Assembly (NCBI RefSeq): GCF_905220565.1
Contig: NC_059394.1
Coordinates: forward strand, 4,967,501-5,031,500
Direction: 5' to 3'
Source of the DNA: Melitaea cinxia
Lineage: Eukaryota > Arthropoda > Insecta > Lepidoptera > Nymphalidae
Length of the DNA stretch: 64,000 nucleotides
In this document: positions 51,940 through 63,920 of the stretch, in pieces
Numbering within the stretch: position 1 is the stretch's first letter
How the letters are laid out: every line of letters begins with the position of its first letter
Position numbers and translations under genes: made by a program
Notes under the pieces: model-generated
What the model was told of the DNA's origin: nothing
The model's input: only the letters and a program-made list of their open reading frames with translations
The model's database searches: none

Positions 51940-53615
51940 GATAATGTTTCGTTTTGATACATGTTTGTATTAAGATCATTAATAATATTAATTTATTTTG
52001 TAATATTAACGCCTTTATAGAATTACATTTTAATAAATATTCGTATTATTCTTACGATAATTCATTTTTTGGATTAAATTATGATTATAAGGTAAGTAAT
52101 GTTAAAAACATGTTTAAAATTAGCTTAAAAGTAATTTCACAATTTGAATCGACGAATTTGTGGAAACTAATATAATAAAGCGTCATAAAATAGTACGTTA
52201 GTATTATTATTTATTCGAAACGACACTTTTGTGAGGATATTACAGCAAGCGTGAACAGAGATGGTCATGTTATTCAATCAAACGAGTTGTATTGCATTTT
52301 TAATATTATAAGGCAATATGAAATGGGTTTCATCCGATGGCAATGACCGACAGCGAAAGCTGGTGGCTGCGGGATTTAAAAGCAAGGATTTATTTATGAC
52401 GTGTATGTAATACTGTGTCATCCACCTTTTAATATTAATAACCTTTTGATATATTAACCTTTTGATATAAATTAGTTGTATTAAAGCTTCGATAAGAGAA
52501 TTTTATATTTGTCACCTGGAAGACCAATTTTTCTTCTTTTTCGTTTTACACGTATGTATTAAAATAATATAGAAATCTATTTGATGATATTATTCTAATC
52601 GATTAAATTTAAATTTCTACATCCAAAAATGTTTACTATAAATCTTCAAAGCTGTTTGTGACATGGTCTGTACACGTAGGCACATATAATTTAATAAAAT
52701 GATTCTGTCGACATTCAACTTAAAAAACAGGGGAAATTTAATATAATCAACGCAAGCAAATTATTATACTAATATGGGGGAATATTTTTTTTCAATAAGA
52801 AATCCTGAATTAAAGTGGTGACCATCAATGCAAACTCGAGTGAAACCGCGACGATCATCTAGCACGCGCTAAAAGTAAAAGGTACAATTTTATTGCATGA
52901 TAATTAAATTATACTGGTGTAAAATTGACAATAGGTGGTAGTACAAACTACAGTTAAATTGTTATACTTTAAAAGAATAGCTTTAATATAAATTGTTTTA
53001 TGAATTTATAATTAAAAATATTGGTACATTATATGAGCATAGTTACTGGCTTATAACTTACAAATTACTATTCGATTGTCTACACTCAGTCAGTTAGTTC
53101 AGTTTAAAGTACATAATAATAAAAATAAATATAAATTGAGCATCTATACATATTTTATAAAGTCCTAGATTACTTTACACATGTAACTAGATGTAAGCTT
53201 AATCCTTTTAAGAGCAAAACTTTCATTGCGGTTTGTGTCAGAAGCCATACGTTGCTCAATTCTCACATTCCTTGGTTCCTGTCTGTCTACCAAATATATT
53301 GCACACCTTAAATTGACATGTAAAATTATATTTAAAACATTATTAGGTATTATATTTTTAAATATTATAATACGTAGAGCCTACAGTATTATTAAATACT
53401 TGATAAATGTGAAAATATAAATCAATATCCACACAGCCTTGATAAGAGCCCCGATTTACATTTAAATATTCGTACAAAAGATATTACTATAAATGAATAA
53501 TTCGATCAAATGTTTATAAATATATAATGAAACGAATATGCAAGTGATTTATTTCGTAATAAATTTCGTAATATGAAATCCGCGTGCGATTATACACGCG
53601 ATAGTTAACAGTGAA
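51936..53615. other. No gene seen
   Basis: AT-rich, with open frames at 51954 and 53226 that lack protein character. Confidence 0.35.
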
Positions 53616-53620
53616 CGTGA

Positions 53621-53648
53621 ATGACCTTGAACGGCCGCCATCTAGTGG
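53621..53648 (-). promoter_or_regulatory. CTCF-like site beside an FTZ-F1/ERR-type half-site
   Basis: The minus strand of 53635-53648 reads CCACTAGATGGCGG, which fits the conserved CTCF core CCASYAGRKGGCRS at every position. The minus strand of 53621-53630 reads TCAAGGTCAT, a full match to the FTZ-F1 type site YCAAGGYCR. The spacing is four bases. The region is CpG-richer than its flanks. CTCF is present in Lepidoptera and its zinc fingers are conserved; occupancy here is inference. Confidence 0.4.
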
Positions 53649-53649
53649 A

Positions 53650-56024
53650 AAATGGAGGAACTATTACGCTATGCAATGCTGTATTTTCACCTTCGTTTGA
53701 ACTCGGCCAATGGAAAAGCTACAGAGCACTATCACTTTCACAGGTCAACATAATGATTATAATTTTATGATTATTTGTTGTTCATTTTTACCATCTCCTA
53801 TATTTAAAAATGTATTTTTATAAAAGATTTCTTTGATTAAGATACAAGACTTTATTATAAGATATGTATCTCAATTGTGTTTATATTGTAAATAGGTAAA
53901 TAGATATTTTTGGAAGCGAGTAAATGCGTAATATTTAAGACTAAAACCGCTTTCCCGTAAAAAGCTATAACTACACTATTTTAAATTTCGTCAGAAAAAG
54001 AAATGTTGAAATATAGTCTCATATTTGTAAAGTTTTATTTATTTAATTTCCACCAAAGTAGTGATTATATCTTCAAATACTTCACCACCTATTTCTAGAC
54101 TAACGTTACTTTACTACCATTTATCAGATGGCTGCATTCGTTGTGACATCACTAGTCGGGAATAATCACTAGTCGGGAATTTCACAAATGGAAAACTAAT
54201 CTAGTATCACTATTACCAAACGTTTCCACATGATTGCACTGGACACCGTATGTCGCAAACAGAATACATAATAAGCAGGCAGGCCATCGGGCCCTAAGGC
54301 AACTTACGGATATTACAAATCGTATATGAACTAATTATTAGGAATTTTTCAATGGGGGTAAGTATACCTTTAGACTATTGTTGTTGCCATTCTTAAGTCT
54401 TCATTTAATTAGGTCATTTTATTTTAGAATTTTTGTAAATATTAATTTATTAAATATTATCTGGCATACACAAATTCATATATAAAACAATAAAAAAAAA
54501 ACAATTAATTAATAAATTTATATTTAAAAATAAACGTACGATTGCATTGGTTAAAATAACTCGATCGCTTGCTTCATGTACATACTGGTCGTTTAAAAGG
54601 TATCCAATAACGAACTAATTTAAATTTGTTTCAAAATCGACATTCTACACGCTATCAAACCGCAAGTGAACGCTAACAAGTGTAAAGCAGAAATTTATAC
54701 TTTTACATACAACAGAATTATAATAATATTTATTTTTATATGCTATTCTTATTACTAAGCAATGCAGTATATTTATTTCATTGATTATAATATTTACGTC
54801 TATTAAGTTATACCTAATCGTATGACGAAAAACTTGAATTAAGAGTCGTTCGTAAAGGTTTTAAAACACGTTAATACTATCCACACTTTAAAAGTTCAAT
54901 TAAATGTCATATCAAACAATGCAATAAAATAAAAGACATAAACGATAGTTTGATGTCTTGAATTATTTTCACATGTAAAAAATATAACACGTAATTTTAA
55001 TTTACTACTTCTGATATATATTTTCGTATTTACCTGTAAACATTACCTATATTCCAAGAGATATTATTCGAAATAGAAACAAATTATCTTTTCCCATCTT
55101 TATCTGACCGGCGCCTAGTTTGATGCAATGTCGAACGCAAAGCTATTCGGGGCCAATAACCTTTGTGTTTTGACTGACAGGTGATGGAACGATGGGACAG
55201 TTGCCCAACGGATGATGGGTATTCGATTACGATGATATTCCGTATCTGATTGATTAGTAATTTATAAAATGTGAATACATTTACAATACTAAATTAGAAT
55301 AGACAATAGAATATAAAAAATTCTGGTCCAGAATAATATGAAAGGTTACAGCTTTAAAATTAATTTTGTTTATGTTATTGGTTTAGTTACTTTTTTTCAG
55401 TTAAATGAGCATTTTTTTTTCTTCTGTTGGCAACCCTTACACGAGTCTAACAATTATAATTATTAAACAAATAACAATAAACACGTAACAGTAGCGAGTA
55501 GGTAGCTGCTAGCACAAAGTCTCTACAGATAATTCACTCACGTTAGAACTTTCTGCTATCAGAAAATCGCATTCGTGTTTTCATTTTCGCAAAAAACAAA
55601 CCTGAATCTGATCGTATCATATTATATAAACGTTAAAGTGCTTTCAATTTTTTAAACTGTCATGACCCCGAGTCCAACATACAAAATATAAACTAAAAAT
55701 ATAATTGAAATGACAAAACCTTTCGTAATTATTTTTATCGTTTCGTCATTAGAATATAAATAATTATAAATTCTAAAAGTTAACGTTTAGACAGCGTCAA
55801 AATTGCACAAGTCTGAATATTTAATATAAAAATTACGCCATACAATTTAGGCTTAGACTTGAATTTCGAAGCAATACCAGGCGACGAAACTAAATTTATG
55901 TCGAATTTTGGATACAATGTTTTTCAGCATTATGACTGCATTGCTTACTTTAAATGATATAATAATGTAAAGCCTATTGACTCGGCGATCTTCCAACCAC
56001 CATTTTTGTTTTTACGTGATGTAT
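53650..56024. other. No gene seen
   Basis: AT-rich. A 15-bp direct duplication, TCACTAGTCGGGAAT, lies at about 54149-54181. A GC-richer segment at 55105-55220 has no coding or repeat assignment. Confidence 0.35.
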
Positions 56025-56110
56025 CGTTTTTTTTTTTTTTTTATTATTATTATCTATCATATAAACTTTGTCCTGATAATATAACAAATACAAAAAATAA
56101 ACCTTAATTG
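56025..56110. repeat. Second copy of the TATCATATAAACTTTGTCC repeat
   Basis: A T run followed by TATCATATAAACTTTGTCCT GATAATATAACAAATAC, related to the block at 42.49-42.54 kb. Confidence 0.4.
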
Positions 56111-56840
56111 CGTACATACATAACAGTGATTTATTTTCCTTTTTTTATCTAAACTAACACTCTCAAATTCTCAAACAAGCTTAACAAAAATGTATTATGC
56201 TTAATTATTTTAAAAAAGCGTATTGTAACTTTAATGAAGGTGTAATTGTAAAAAATTATTCTGTAACTTTATAAATTGAGGATACATGAACAAATGTTGA
56301 GATTCACGCCGAACAATCAAATAAATACATATAAATTTACGGTTACGACGGCCATTGTAATAAAAGTAGCCTTTATAATATTCATTCGCATAATATATCC
56401 GAATATATAATGGAACTAAGCTATTTTAATGTTCGTTGTTACTGGTAAAATTCCGGCATTAATGGTAAATGATATTTAAAATAACGTAACAAAATGATAA
56501 TCCAATGTATAATATTATCTCACATTATATTTTATAAGTAAAACATATGTAGGAATTTAAGATTTCGACATACATAGGTAAATATTATATTTTTGAACGA
56601 AGGCTGGCCTTAAATAAGCTTAAGTCATATAAATAGAGTAAAAATGGTGACGATTTCAAATCAAATTCAGTACCTACTAGGTACTAAGCTATCCATGGCC
56701 TATTATAACAAAATTCTTAGTCAAGTGAGATGACATCATAATGGGAAGAAATTCTGAGATAAAAGCAGTATGGTGGTATTAGTATAATCCTTCGAGAGGA
56801 AAGTGAAACTATACTCAAGAATTAATTTTCATATTTACAA
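56111..56840. other. No gene seen
   Basis: AT-rich sequence without recognisable features. Confidence 0.35.
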
Positions 56841-56844
56841 TGTA

Positions 56845-57130
56845 CATCTATACTAATATTATAAAGAGGTAAAGTTTTTAACTTTATTTGTAGGAAGTAA
56901 TCTTCGCAAATATGGATCCGATCACGAAGATTTTTTTCACTAACAAAAAGCTACACTATTCAGGAGTGACATAGGCAATATTTTATTGTGGTTGTTCAAA
57001 AATTCAGTCAAAAATCTTATACCTATATAAAACTCTCGTGTTACAATGTTAGTTACAATACCGAAACGGCTGGACTGGGTTTAATAAAATTGTGTGTGTA
57101 GATCGGGTAGGTCTGAGAGTCGGCCAACAT
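56845..57130 (+). mobile_element. Helitron-like repeat pieces
   Basis: ATCTATACTAATATTATAAA GAGGTAAAG is the 5' start of Helitron-type repeats common in Lepidoptera. About 180 bp on, a second block (AAAACTCTCGTGTTACAATG, CCGAAACGGCTGGACTGGGT, GATCGGGTAGGTCTGAGAGT) belongs to a related family. The two may be nested. Confidence 0.45.
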
Positions 57131-60100
57131 CAAAAAATCGAGTACCTACTAAGTTTGATGACACAATGACATGACAAATTTCTACATACTTATTTTCTGA
57201 CTAAATGTATAGCTACATAACGAAAAACAGGCGTAAAATTTTACCACAAATAAGATGTGCATCGTTCATTCACCATCTAAAAAACGATCATATAAAATAT
57301 ACAGGTCGATGCACTTTGATAAATGTTTTGCGGTCGTAGCGTTGCGTCATACTTCGCTTATTTATTATATTATTTATTTATCATACTCCTAATTCAAAGA
57401 TTCGTATCAATATTCGCATTTCCTTCAAATAAATAGTCATATTAAAAATTTATATACACTTACTATTACACTGTTTTGTGATTATAACGCTAAACTTAAT
57501 TAACTTATATACTCTACAACAGAAATAGTTTTAAAAGAACACAAAAATTATATTAAATCAGTTTGTATAATAATAGCAATAATAAAGCTGAAAAATACTT
57601 TAATAAACCGTAGTAGAATATTTTATTTTTATTGTAAAAATATCAAACAGTTAACACATAGTAATAAAAGATTTTTAGAATAACAAATGGCCTCGTTATT
57701 TTTAAATGTGTAGAAATATATTTACAATTATATTATAAAGCATAGATTATGATAATCCCTTCCCAAACCTTAGATTGATCAATTTATAAATTCGATCAGT
57801 GATTGACAACCGACCTCTATTCTGTCAATGAGCAATATCGCAATTATCCTAGTTCGTTTGCCATTTGTGGCTAGCACAAGGCCACTGAGCCGATAGAAAC
57901 TTTGTAACAAACATATATATATAATAGACACTGATTTCATGTTAAAATTATTATAATATTGTTATGTACAGCGATAATGAACTTTAAAGTAAGCACAATG
58001 AATTTAAAATGATTTGAAAAATGAGCTGTGACAGAGAATATTAAGCAACATATAAAATCATTATATTCTAATGGTAGATTAGTGTTATGTACATCTACCA
58101 TCGAATTAGCATTATTTACGGAATAGCACGGTAAATAATATCCAATCGGATATTACACATACGAAATGAAAGTAACCAAATAATTTATTAGAAAAAACAA
58201 ATATTTAAATGAACAAACGTGCACTAAGTCGTAATAAAACAAATACGGGTGATTGAAAAATAGTTTGTAAGATAGCTTTAAAATTAATAAATGGAATGTG
58301 TTTTTTTTTTAATTCTAATTTTGTGTAGTTTAAGGCTATTGAAACATAAAGACACATTGTGTGACATGTTCAGATAGCCTAAATATCTAGAATTTAGACG
58401 TGACTAAATAAAATAAACATGCATCGTTGAATAGAAGTTCATACTATATCTCTCAATACTATCTATATAGTCTTAGAAGAACCAGCATCACCACAATGTT
58501 TCTTAATTCCACCCACAAGAAATTGGACTACACGTGCGTAGTATGTTGATTTTATCTCATCACGTTTGTTAAAAATCAGTCCTTTGAATGCACCGACCGA
58601 TGCACAGATTCAAGTGAAAGTTATTATTACAACAGATAAAGTAGCTCAATGTAATGATTTGTCTCATTTTTTGTCCATTTCGTATTATAGTTGCTTGATC
58701 AATCCGTGTAAGATCTTCGACAAAGGAGGTTGCTTAAATTTATTAATTTAGAACATTATGCCTTTCGTTTCGATATCTCAGTGTTGCTTTAATTTCAATG
58801 ACCAACTTCAATTACTGTTATTAAATAACTTTTAATGTAACCGTATCACCTTATTATGGATTATTTAAGTTGAAAGGTTTTTAATAAGTATTAGGTAATC
58901 TGGACTGGAGTATTTCTCTATCAAATTTACACATTTTTAGGAAGTTGTTGATTATTACTAAACTACGTAATTTAAGAAAAAAATGGTTTATTATATTTGA
59001 CCACAAAATACATTACTAATAAATCATTTATTAGTAAATTTAAAAGTCAAAACCAAAAGATATATGAACAAGAAGTTTAACAGTTTAATGTTACTTTAAA
59101 ATTTTGAATACGACTTCATGCTAACTAACACACGAACGGTACTCGAAGAGTTATTGCTTAAAAAATAAAACAGAGAGATATATTTGAACAACTTTTAACG
59201 GTAACCTCAAACGGCAAACGAAATAAAAATATTTTAGTGTATACAATGAATAATGCAAGCTACGTGAACGTTCAATCTGACCAAGATACTGCTCGCTAAT
59301 TTATTGAAATTCCAGCAAATCTAAGTTTAGTATTTACGATAGAACATATCTAGTTTTTTTAGGAAGAAGTAATTTATTGCAAAAAACGAATCTGGAGGTG
59401 TTATTTCAAATCTTAACTAGCATCTAAATCAGGCTTCATAAGAGTAATTATATACAGATTTGTATATGTGTTAATTTGGTAACTTACTTTTTTAAAAATA
59501 TTTTCAGTATTTTTGTTTTTATTTTTAATACTATTTCGTCAGTTTTTATAATATTCACAAATGTATAATAATTACTAAGTAAGATTATGGCAAGTAAATA
59601 ACACTATCGTAATTTTAAGCAAGCAAATCAAAACGATTAAAAAGTTACAAAATCTCTTTGAATATCTATTGTGACTTCGTGTGTTACTCATCAGCTTCTA
59701 GGTGGATTGATCGCCAACATATGTCATTGAGATAGCGATTGTTAGCTCGATTCCAACAATAGTCTACAACCATTGTGCTGTCCGACTGAGGAATATGGAG
59801 GAAGCTACGGCCCTGTCTAAACCTTGGACGGGAAACAGTGATTGAATGGCCAGCGTCCATGTATTACCAAACAATAGTTTCATATTCACTGCCAAGTATT
59901 AAGCTAGATTAGATGGACGGAAAACGGAACTCGTCATTAATTTGTATTCGTTTTCTAAACAATGGCTCGTTAGCGTTGTTGTGTAACGGCAGGTGGCAAT
60001 CTTCGGAACAAAAAAAAAAACAATATAATTTAACGCGCCAACAGCACCTAAACATTAGATAACTCTTACATTCTCTTGACATGACGATGTTCATTGTCGT

Positions 60101-60234
60101 CTAAAAATTTTTTTCACGTTATGAATAGTACCTGTTATAAAGACACCTGTAATTTTTGTAATGTAATGTTTTATGTTGCATTTTCTATTTATTAATGTTT
60201 GACCTTAATACGACGATATAGGCGTAGCAGGATA
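57131..60234. other. No gene seen; one GC-richer patch at 59700-59860
   Basis: Mostly AT-rich. The patch (GGTGGATTGATCGCCAACAT, GCTCGATTCCAAC, GAGGAAGCTACGGCCCTG) includes a weak box-B-like GCTCGATTCC and could be an old SINE; I cannot confirm it. Frames at 58566 and 59909 have no protein character. Confidence 0.3.
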
Positions 60235-60460
60235 TATTCTGCTTAAATCTGGCGCAGCGCGAATGGGGAGAACCTCGACCGGGAATCGGGCAGTTTTATG
60301 CCCCTGAGGGAGCTGTAGTGAGTAAATAGGGATTTGTGGAAGGTCAAGGTGGATCGTCAACGTTGTTGCAACGTTTTTGTTACAGGCGTCTATAAGCTAT
60401 GGTAATCGCATACCATCAGGTGAGCCCTACGCTTGTTTGTAGTCCTAGATGTATAAAAAA
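60235..60460 (+). repeat. Dispersed repeat, copy 3 (diverged)
   Basis: ATCTGGCGCAGCGCGAATGG, ACCTCGACCGGGAATCGGGC, GTTACAGGCGTCTATAAGCT and ATGGTAATCGCATACCATCA. The last 90 bp match the end of copy 2 at 49.5-49.6 kb. Confidence 0.55.
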
Positions 60461-60544
60461 CAGAAACAGTAAGACTGTAAGAATTTTAAATATTTAATTA
60501 TTTTAAAGTGTCTGTTGTAGCTTAAAATTACCACCTTTCGTAGA

Positions 60545-60660
60545 ATGATATGTGCTAAACCGTAGTGGAGTAGCATAGTGGATTAAGCTCCAATCCTTCT
60601 TCTACATTGACAAAGAAGCCCATGCCCAGCAGTGAGATGTTCATAGATACAGCGATACAA
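60545..60660 (+). mobile_element. SINE 3' part (headless)
   Basis: GTAGCATAGTGGATTAAGCT, CCAATCCTTCTTCTACATTG and AGAAGCCCATGCCCAGCAGT. It corresponds to the tail of the SINE at 48.7-49.0 kb; the tRNA-like head is missing. Confidence 0.55.
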
Positions 60661-61684
60661 GTACTATATAACTTATTATTTTCGTAAATCTGCGTTTATT
60701 GTAAAATGAAAAGAGATATAATGATAAAAAAACAAACAAGGTTCCTTTTATGTCACTGAAATGCAAATGCGTTCGAATACAAACTGCCAGTTGTTACAAA
60801 ACAATTTTAGTCTACAAGGAAGTACGCCTTCATGAAAATTTTACCTAACAGTTAAAATGATATATTATTATACCTATATACGTATTATAATACTGTACAC
60901 TATCGCTGTCATCTAAATACAACTTCATTTATTTCAATGATAAAATGATGAAGTTGTGTGCTTAACGTTCGTTTCAATTGAGACATCAATCTTATTATGG
61001 TTATCCGATACATAGCCAAAAAAATATTTTTTATATTACGTTAATGCGACTATCGTGTTATTATTTATATAAATACAAAAGAACATTGGAGCATTCAATT
61101 ATAATTATCCATATGGCATTCAATTATAATCATATGCATGGATTAAAATAATATTTTATAAGTCAATATCGCATCCTAATTTATCAAAATATCTCCTGGA
61201 TAAAGGGACACGTTGAAAAAATAAACGAACTCTTCAGAATCTCAAGTCTAATCAGAATAACAAGTCTAATATCCGCATGAGACTATTTCGGAGACTAAAA
61301 TAATTGTGTACTCACCATTAATATAAAATTTACAAACAATTACAAGATTTGCCACTAAACTTTTTATGTATTTATAATTTAAAAAATCTTGAAGATTGTA
61401 GTAGATTGTATCTTTACATTTTATATAGGAGCATGCAACAAGAATTCTTAATGAGGAAATAATAGACGAAATGTAAATATTGTTTACAGATTTATATTAT
61501 CATATGATCATTTGCCCACGCGCATCTAGCACAAGGATGTGCGCCTACGTAACCTGCAAATGCGTCCAATCTATGACATTAACGAGAGGACCATATTGGG
61601 CAAGTTAGCTTGTTAAATCATCGTAACTCAGTCATATTAAATTATCACACTTGTTTAGAGGGCAACAATTGCCTAAAAGCAGTT
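60661..61684. other. No gene seen
   Basis: AT-rich. A GC-richer island at 61510-61600 (CCCACGCGCATCTAGCACAA, GCGCCTACGTAACCTGC) was not assigned. Confidence 0.35.
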
Positions 61685-61905
61685 ATCTATATATACTAAT
61701 ATTATTAAAATAAAGTTTGTTCGTTTGTTTTTTGTTTTTTTTTTTTTTTTTTTGAACATGGTAATCTCAGGAACCTCAAAAATTCTTTTTGTGTCGGATA
61801 GTTTTGTTACCGAGACAGGCTATATAATATTTATAGGCTATATAATAATTTACTCCTTTTTCTGAAATTAACGCAAGTAAAACCGCGGGGCAAAGCTAGT
61901 ACTTA
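61685..61905 (+). mobile_element. Non-autonomous Helitron-like element
   Basis: Starts TCTATATATACTAATATTAT, contains GTTTGTTCGTTTG, a long T run (61730-61752) and AATTCTTTTTGTGTCGGATA, and ends AAAACCGCGGGGCAAAGCTAG followed by T. TC at the start and CTAG at the end, without terminal inverted repeats, fits Helitron ends. About 220 bp and non-coding. Confidence 0.5.
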
Positions 61906-62499
61906 GTACGTACTAGTTTATAGATTTGTTGCTATACAATAATGTTAATACATCATAATGTTTACTGTAAGTATTATCCACAAAATATAGTTTTGAACAT
62001 TAGCAAAGATGATCACATGTATGGAAAATGTAGTTCGTCGTAAAACATTTTAATATTTAATGTTTTAAAACAAAGAAACATGAAATCAAATTTTACGATC
62101 GTATACAATTCCACGTACCTCAAAAATTATTATAAATGTTTCGCATTTCAAGCTGATGAAAACGTTATATAAATAAAAACATATGTTTATACATGAATAT
62201 AAATCGCTGATATATCTAGGCGCATTAATTCCGAACGACTGCACCAAATTGGGCAAATCGATATATTTATGTTCGTTTTCATCAAAACAAGGTTTGTATA
62301 AATAAACATTTTTAAAAAATGGAAATATTCACAAAAAAAAATAATATAGCGGTAAAAAGTTCGCCGGTTCAGCGATTAAAATATAAATCAAACTGGTATT
62401 AAATATTTTCGAACATGAACTGTGACCTCTTGATGTTTGTTTTATTTAATTGGCAATTGAATGAATAACTTAAAGAAGCTTGAACGGCGTTCAAGTTCA

Positions 62500-62574
62500 A
62501 TGGCAAGTTCGGGCGAAAGTTCGACGTGTGACGTAACACGAGACGAGGTGAAACAGACAGTGCTTTGGTTTTAG
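62500..62574 (+). other. CpG-rich 24-codon frame, possible first exon or promoter
   Basis: ATG frame MASSGESSTCDVTRDEVKQT VLWF-stop in an unusually CpG-rich stretch (62480-62575), with a TGACGTAA element resembling a CRE site and a donor-like GAG|GTGAAA at 62547/62548. It may be the first exon of a plus-strand gene leaving the window on the right, a promoter-proximal CpG patch for a minus-strand transcript, or chance. Confidence 0.2.
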
Positions 62575-62642
62575 GGTTGTCTATACCGTAGCTAGAGAAT
62601 TAGTTACTTGAGCAAATATGTTCCACTATTCTATTTAAATTT

Positions 62643-62896
62643 TTAATCGACTTAAAAAAAGGAGAAGGTTCTCAATTCGACTGTCTGTCTATTACCTCAT
62701 AACTTTTTACTGGTTCGACCGATTTTGATGATTCTTTTTTTAATAGAAAGGTGGTGCTTGTCACATTCGAGATCTGACAAGTACTTTTTAAATTATATCT
62801 AGCAGAGCGTATTTACTTGACTATTTTTTTTTCGTCTACCTGTCAAATTACTGGTCGATGTAATTGAAGTGGGTTTTTTCATTTGCGAGCAAACAC
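62643..62896 (-). mobile_element. Short inverted-repeat element, copy D (minus)
   Basis: Starts TTTTAATCGACTTAAAAAAA, contains GGTTCTCAATTCGACTGTCT, and ends CATTTGCGAGCAAACACC. It has the orientation of copy A and is opposite to B and C. The end facing 62643 has lost the exact AACCGACTT by point changes. Confidence 0.65.
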
Positions 62897-63865
62897 CAAT
62901 TTAATTTAAAGATATTTTTCTTATTACAATGGTCCTAATTTTACTCTTATACAAAACTCTTCTAAATTTCCTTTCGACTTTTATAAATAACATCGTAAGA
63001 AAAAATATATAAACACAAGTCATAATAACAATTTTACATTTTTTCACAAAAACAATTCAACCTCTTTTTATTTACATTTTTTCAAAGATTAATTCATGAA
63101 ATTGATCAATTCTACGATGTAGCTACACTACGTGCGCTAACGTAGTAAAAGTGAAGAGTTCGTTTGATTGTTCGAACGCGTTAATATCTCTCTTACTCGT
63201 AAGAAACAATTTCATCACATATTATTAAATAATAATAACACCATTAAAGGCATGAAACATTGCAATTTGAACTACGAAGAAAGCTGAGACAAAAAAGGTT
63301 AATTAATCTGACATGCATCTAAACGAAAGCATAACCAAGTAAAACGTAGATAAAAATTAAATTTTATGTAATTCAGAAGCAAGAATAAATTTGAAATAGT
63401 TTTTACATATTAAGTCGCATTACAGTACCATATAAACAAACTGGTATATTAGAGTATTTAAATAAAATACATAATACATTACGCCAATTTAAATGGATAT
63501 AAAAGAATAATAATTAGTTCTAGGTGTTTTAAAAACATAAAAAACATGAATGATGATGCATTGACCGTGACCTAATAAATTTAACTCGATGCAAATAGTT
63601 ACGAAAATCTTTACAAGTCCTTGCACTAATGACCTACTGCATAAAACTATACAAAGACTTTATTTTAAACGATTATATAGAAATTGTTTCTATTCTGCTA
63701 TATTTGAAGTCATAGTAAATGAAGTACTTTTTAATTTCGTATTTTGAAAATATGCGGTACTTATTATATATTTAAAAACGTCATAATAAATAATAAAATA
63801 ATAAGATGTGCAGGTTATGGAAAAAGTACATCATGCTATATACTTTTGAATTTATTTTTTTAAAT
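62897..63865. other. No gene seen
   Basis: AT-rich sequence without coding or repeat assignment. Confidence 0.35.
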
Positions 63866-63920
63866 AACAAAATGTGGAAGAATAATATATTGCTAATATA
63901 TTATTCTTCCACATTTTGTT
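63866..63920. repeat. Perfect 25-bp inverted repeat with 5-base loop
   Basis: The left arm 63866-63890 (starts AACAAAATGTGGAAGAAT) is matched without error by the reverse complement at 63896-63920; loop TGCTA. Transcribed, it would form a long perfect stem. It may be a palindromic scar or a short hairpin element. No miRNA family was recognised. Confidence 0.85.

Noticed and set aside
53575..53640. Minus-strand ATG frame MAAVQGHSRSLLTIACIIAR, which looks like a signal peptide and might be the Cda5 first exon
   Set aside because: The only usable GT after the hydrophobic part (ATCGC|GTGTAT) leaves phase 2, whereas the next Cda5 exon needs phase 1; the ATG also lies inside the CTCF-like motif.
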